From: an uncultured Treponema sp.
Lineage (GTDB): Bacteria > Spirochaetota > Spirochaetia > Treponematales > Treponemataceae
Reading direction: 5' to 3'
Assembly (NCBI GenBank): GCA_934718065.1
Contig: CAKUZR010000004.1
Location: forward strand, 1 to 64,000
Length of the DNA: 64,000 nt
Shown here one piece after another: positions 61,757-64,000 of this stretch. Position 1 is the stretch's first letter, and each line of letters opens with the position of its first letter. Below the pieces are notes generated by a model, which worked only from the letters and a program-made list of their open reading frames with translations, was not told the DNA's origin and did no database searches. Both the position numbers and the translations under genes were made by a program.

Positions 61757-63342
61757 TTTTGCTCCTGTGAAGCAGCTTTTTCAACTGCTGAAAAAAATTG
61801 TTCAAGTTTGGAAAAATCTTTCTTGCCTGGCATTGATTCAACGCCGCTGTTCACGTCAATCAGCTCAGGATGGAAATTTTTTATCAAACCGCTTATATTT
61901 TGCGGATTCAGCCCGCCGCTAAGCCACAACGGACCAAGTTTTTTTGATTTTTCGATAATTTCTGAAGGAATCGTTTTTCCGGTTCCGCCGTAACGCTCGT
62001 CGCCTTCCGCATTTGAATTTTCAAGGTTTTTCGCGTCGGCAAGAATTCTTGGAAATCCAGCTGAATAAAGTTCCTTCAACGCCGCAACATCTTCTTCGCC
62101 GGCCAGCGGAACCGCCGCATAGCCAAGTTCGCCCTGGGAAAGTTTTCCGCAGCCATGGAACTGAATTCCGTCAAGAATTCCTTCGTAGCACATCTGGTAA
62201 ACGGAATTTCCTTCTTCTGAAAACGGATCGACAATTACACCGGCAAGCAAAGGCATTTTTTTGATTTTTTTTGCCTGGAAAAGCCGCTGAAGTTCTTCCC
62301 GGATTTCCTTGATTTTCAAGAAATCTTCAGGTTTGTTCGTTCGTGGAGATTTTTCCGCAAAAATAAAGCCCAGAATGTCTGCGCCAAGCTCCGCGGATTT
62401 TACTGCGTCTTCTTTTGCTGTGATTCCGCAGACTTTTACAAGCGGTTTTTCGCCTTTTTCTTCAAGAAGCGCGGAAATTTTCTTCCAGAATGAATACTGA
62501 TATTCAAGTTTTTCTGAATTTGCCGCTTTTGAAAATGATTTTACAAGTTTTTTTGCGTTTTTTGGATTTTTTGCGGCGGCTTCGCCAATCAGAACCGAAT
62601 GAAAGCCCAAATTTCCAACAAAATTCGCGGCCGCTGGCGTTGTTACTCCAGATTCAGAAATTATTCTTGGAAACGGAAAATCCGCCTGCTTTTTTGCGTA
62701 GAGTTTTGCGATTTTTTCCTTGAGCTTCAGCGGAATCAGCAAATCGATTGTAAAAGTTGCCAGATCGCGGGAATTTATTCCCAGCACGATTTTTTCATTG
62801 CAGCCTTTTGAATTTGCGAGCGAAAGAACAGCGAATGCTTTTTCAATGTCGGATTCCTCGCGGATTTCCAGAAGAACCGAAAGCCCGATCTGAAACGCTT
62901 TTTCCGCCATCTGAAGAAGTTTTTCCTGGGAAAGAATTCTTCCAATCAGAAGAACTGCATCCGCTCCGCAAAGATATGAAATTTCAATTTCTTCCGGTTC
63001 GAGCAGAAAATCCTTGCGCAGAACGGCGGCTTTTTTTCCGGCTTTTTTCGCCGCTTTTTTCAAATCTTCAAGTGAGCCGTGGAAATAATTTTCTTCCGTA
63101 AGGCAGCTGATTGCTTTTGTGCCGGCTTTTATGTATTTTCCGCAGGTTTTCGAAGCGTCAAGGTCGGGCGCAATCATTCCTTTTGAAGGAGAAGCCCGTT
63201 TTATTTCAAGAATTGTTCCTGGCTTTTTTAGAAAAGGCACAACCGGACGGAATCTTTTTTGGGGAATTTCGTGTCCGAATGAAAAACCTTTGTTTTTTAT
63301 GTCAGCTAGGCGTTTTTCGCAAATTTCTGAAAGAATGTCCAT
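61753..63342 (-). CDS. trpCF: Bifunctional indole-3-glycerol phosphate synthase / phosphoribosylanthranilate isomerase
   Basis: Residues about 1-270 are TrpC (ILEIKRASPSKGMI with its catalytic Lys, AVLRKDFL, GINSRDLATF, SESGVTTP). Residues about 300-525 are TrpF (VKVCGITAKEDA, LGFIFAEKSPRT, IQFHGCG, WLSGGLNPQNI, DVNSGVES). The same TrpC-TrpF fusion is found in enteric bacteria. 529 aa. ATG directly follows the trpD stop, with no base between. Confidence 0.94.
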   Translation of the reverse strand: MDILSEICEKRLADIKNKGFSFGHEIPQKRFRPVVPFLKKPGTILEIKRASPSKGMIAPDLDASKTCGKYIKAGTKAISCLTEENYFHGSLEDLKKAAKKAGKKAAVLRKDFLLEPEEIEISYLCGADAVLLIGRILSQEKLLQMAEKAFQIGLSVLLEIREESDIEKAFAVLSLANSKGCNEKIVLGINSRDLATFTIDLLIPLKLKEKIAKLYAKKQADFPFPRIISESGVTTPAAANFVGNLGFHSVLIGEAAAKNPKNAKKLVKSFSKAANSEKLEYQYSFWKKISALLEEKGEKPLVKVCGITAKEDAVKSAELGADILGFIFAEKSPRTNKPEDFLKIKEIREELQRLFQAKKIKKMPLLAGVIVDPFSEEGNSVYQMCYEGILDGIQFHGCGKLSQGELGYAAVPLAGEEDVAALKELYSAGFPRILADAKNLENSNAEGDERYGGTGKTIPSEIIEKSKKLGPLWLSGGLNPQNISGLIKNFHPELIDVNSGVESMPGKKDFSKLEQFFSAVEKAASQEQK

Positions 63343-64000
63343 TTAACTGTTGCTTTCCTTTTTGATTTCTTCAAGTTTTGCTTTTACTGCGCCGGAATCA
63401 ATCGCTCTGATGATTTTTATGCAGCCTTCCCGGATTGATTTTGCTTTTCCGCCGATGTAAAGGGCAGCGCCTCCGTTCAAGGCGATTGCGGCTTTCAAAG
63501 TTCTTCTGCCTTTTCTTTCAAGCAAATCGAGCGCAAGCCGGGCGTTTTCCGCGCCGGTTCCGCCGGAAAGTTCTTCATCCTTGCAGCCTGAAAGCCCGAA
63601 ATCTGCCGGCTGGATTGTATATTCTTTTTCTTTGTTGTCCTCGTCGATTTCAAAAACTTTTGTTCCAACAACTGGTGAAATTTCATCAAATCCGTCTTCT
63701 GAAACAACAACCATGACTCTTTTTGCGCCAAGAAGCTTTGCGGCGCGGGCAACTGGCGCAAGTAGCTCAGGTGAATAAACTCCGAGCATCTGGTATTTTG
63801 CGCCGGCAGGATTTGAAAGCGGCCCGATTAGATTCATTATGGTTTTTACGCCAAGGGCTTTTCGTACCGGACCTGCAAAACGCATTGCAGAATGATAAAC
63901 CGGAGCGAACAAAAATCCGAAATTTGTTTTTTTGATGATTTCCGCGGTTTTTGCCGGAGCATTGTCAATTTTGATTCCAAGGGCTTCAAAAAAATCCGCG
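63343..64000 (-). CDS. trpD: Anthranilate phosphoribosyltransferase, partial
   Basis: The C-terminal part of TrpD: FAPVYHSAMRFAGPVRKALG, TIMNLIGPLSNPAG and LNGGAALYIGGKA are typical. The frame stays open to the window edge (upstream codons read ALGIKIDNAPAKT), so the N-terminus and start lie outside. About 219 residues are visible. It transfers phosphoribosyl to anthranilate; trpE/G are expected further upstream. Confidence 0.93.
   Translation of the reverse strand, partial: ADFFEALGIKIDNAPAKTAEIIKKTNFGFLFAPVYHSAMRFAGPVRKALGVKTIMNLIGPLSNPAGAKYQMLGVYSPELLAPVARAAKLLGAKRVMVVVSEDGFDEISPVVGTKVFEIDEDNKEKEYTIQPADFGLSGCKDEELSGGTGAENARLALDLLERKGRRTLKAAIALNGGAALYIGGKAKSIREGCIKIIRAIDSGAVKAKLEEIKKESNS

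Noticed and set aside
1..64000. CRISPR array, toxin-antitoxin pair, prophage or biosynthetic cluster
   Set aside because: No regularly spaced repeats, no cas, phage structural, restriction, toxin or NRPS/PKS genes were seen.

Overview
The window looks like chromosomal DNA of a spirochaete, most likely a gut or rumen Treponema. This is an inference from protein resemblance, moderate G+C, a compact operon layout, frequent TTG starts, an isolated PASTA protein, a STAS-zinc-ribbon protein, and a lipoprotein GH53 galactanase that suggests growth on plant polysaccharide. There is no phage, plasmid, CRISPR array, rRNA or transposase gene. Nearly all genes are core metabolism or housekeeping; the unusual material lies between genes and in protein architecture.

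Layout. 0.2-4 kb: fatty-acid cluster fabD-fabG-fabF-fabZ. 4.1-9.2 kb: metA (reverse), then a tightly coupled forward set of alpha/beta hydrolase, U32 protein, beta-barrel protein and phosphoesterase lipoprotein. 9.2-11 kb: a RelA-type synthetase with a degenerate hydrolase half. 11.4-17.1 kb: a TolC / adaptor / RND pump operon ending in a small PII-like gene. 17.4-26.4 kb: prmC-prfA, a DUF4349 lipoprotein and SIMPL protein, then a reverse operon minD-like-lgt-dnaX-ybaB-recR. 26.5-35.7 kb: ctpA-rsmE-glycosyltransferase, a sigma-54 activator without a DNA-binding domain, a TrmJ-like methylase, STAS protein, a fused ECF transporter, NUDIX and membrane proteins. 35.7-42 kb: tRNA-Cys, recQ, tRNA-Leu, comM-like, PHP phosphatase, a double-CNBD regulator and tRNA-Thr. 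42.4-47.7 kb: GDT1-type exporter, GH53 galactanase, and a periplasmic-propeller adenylate cyclase. 47.8-57.1 kb: hisAIE fusion-hisD-def-fmt, PASTA protein, aroDE fusion-rpiA-pseudouridine synthase. 57-64 kb (reverse): trpD(partial)-trpCF-trpB-trpA and then a GGDEF/EAL/PAS protein.

Four things stand out. (1) The 3' ends of three genes (fabG, fabZ, tRNA-Thr) are duplicated 76-190 bp downstream, in segments studded with hairpins, several of which share an AGGA-type loop while the stem sequence varies. (2) A 182-202 bp element with terminal inverted repeats occurs three times between genes. (3) Many heads of transcription units seem to be leaderless: the -10 box ends 6 or 7 bases before the start codon and no Shine-Dalgarno is present, while genes inside operons have GGAG-type sites. 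(4) A glycan-sensor-like propeller protein with an adenylate cyclase output is divergent from a galactanase, with a double cyclic-nucleotide-binding regulator about 4 kb away; this may be one sensing circuit.

Gene fusion is a repeated theme: ECF ATPase-ATPase-T, HisA-HisI-HisE, AroD-AroE and TrpC-TrpF. All assignments are from reading the sequence; no database search was possible.
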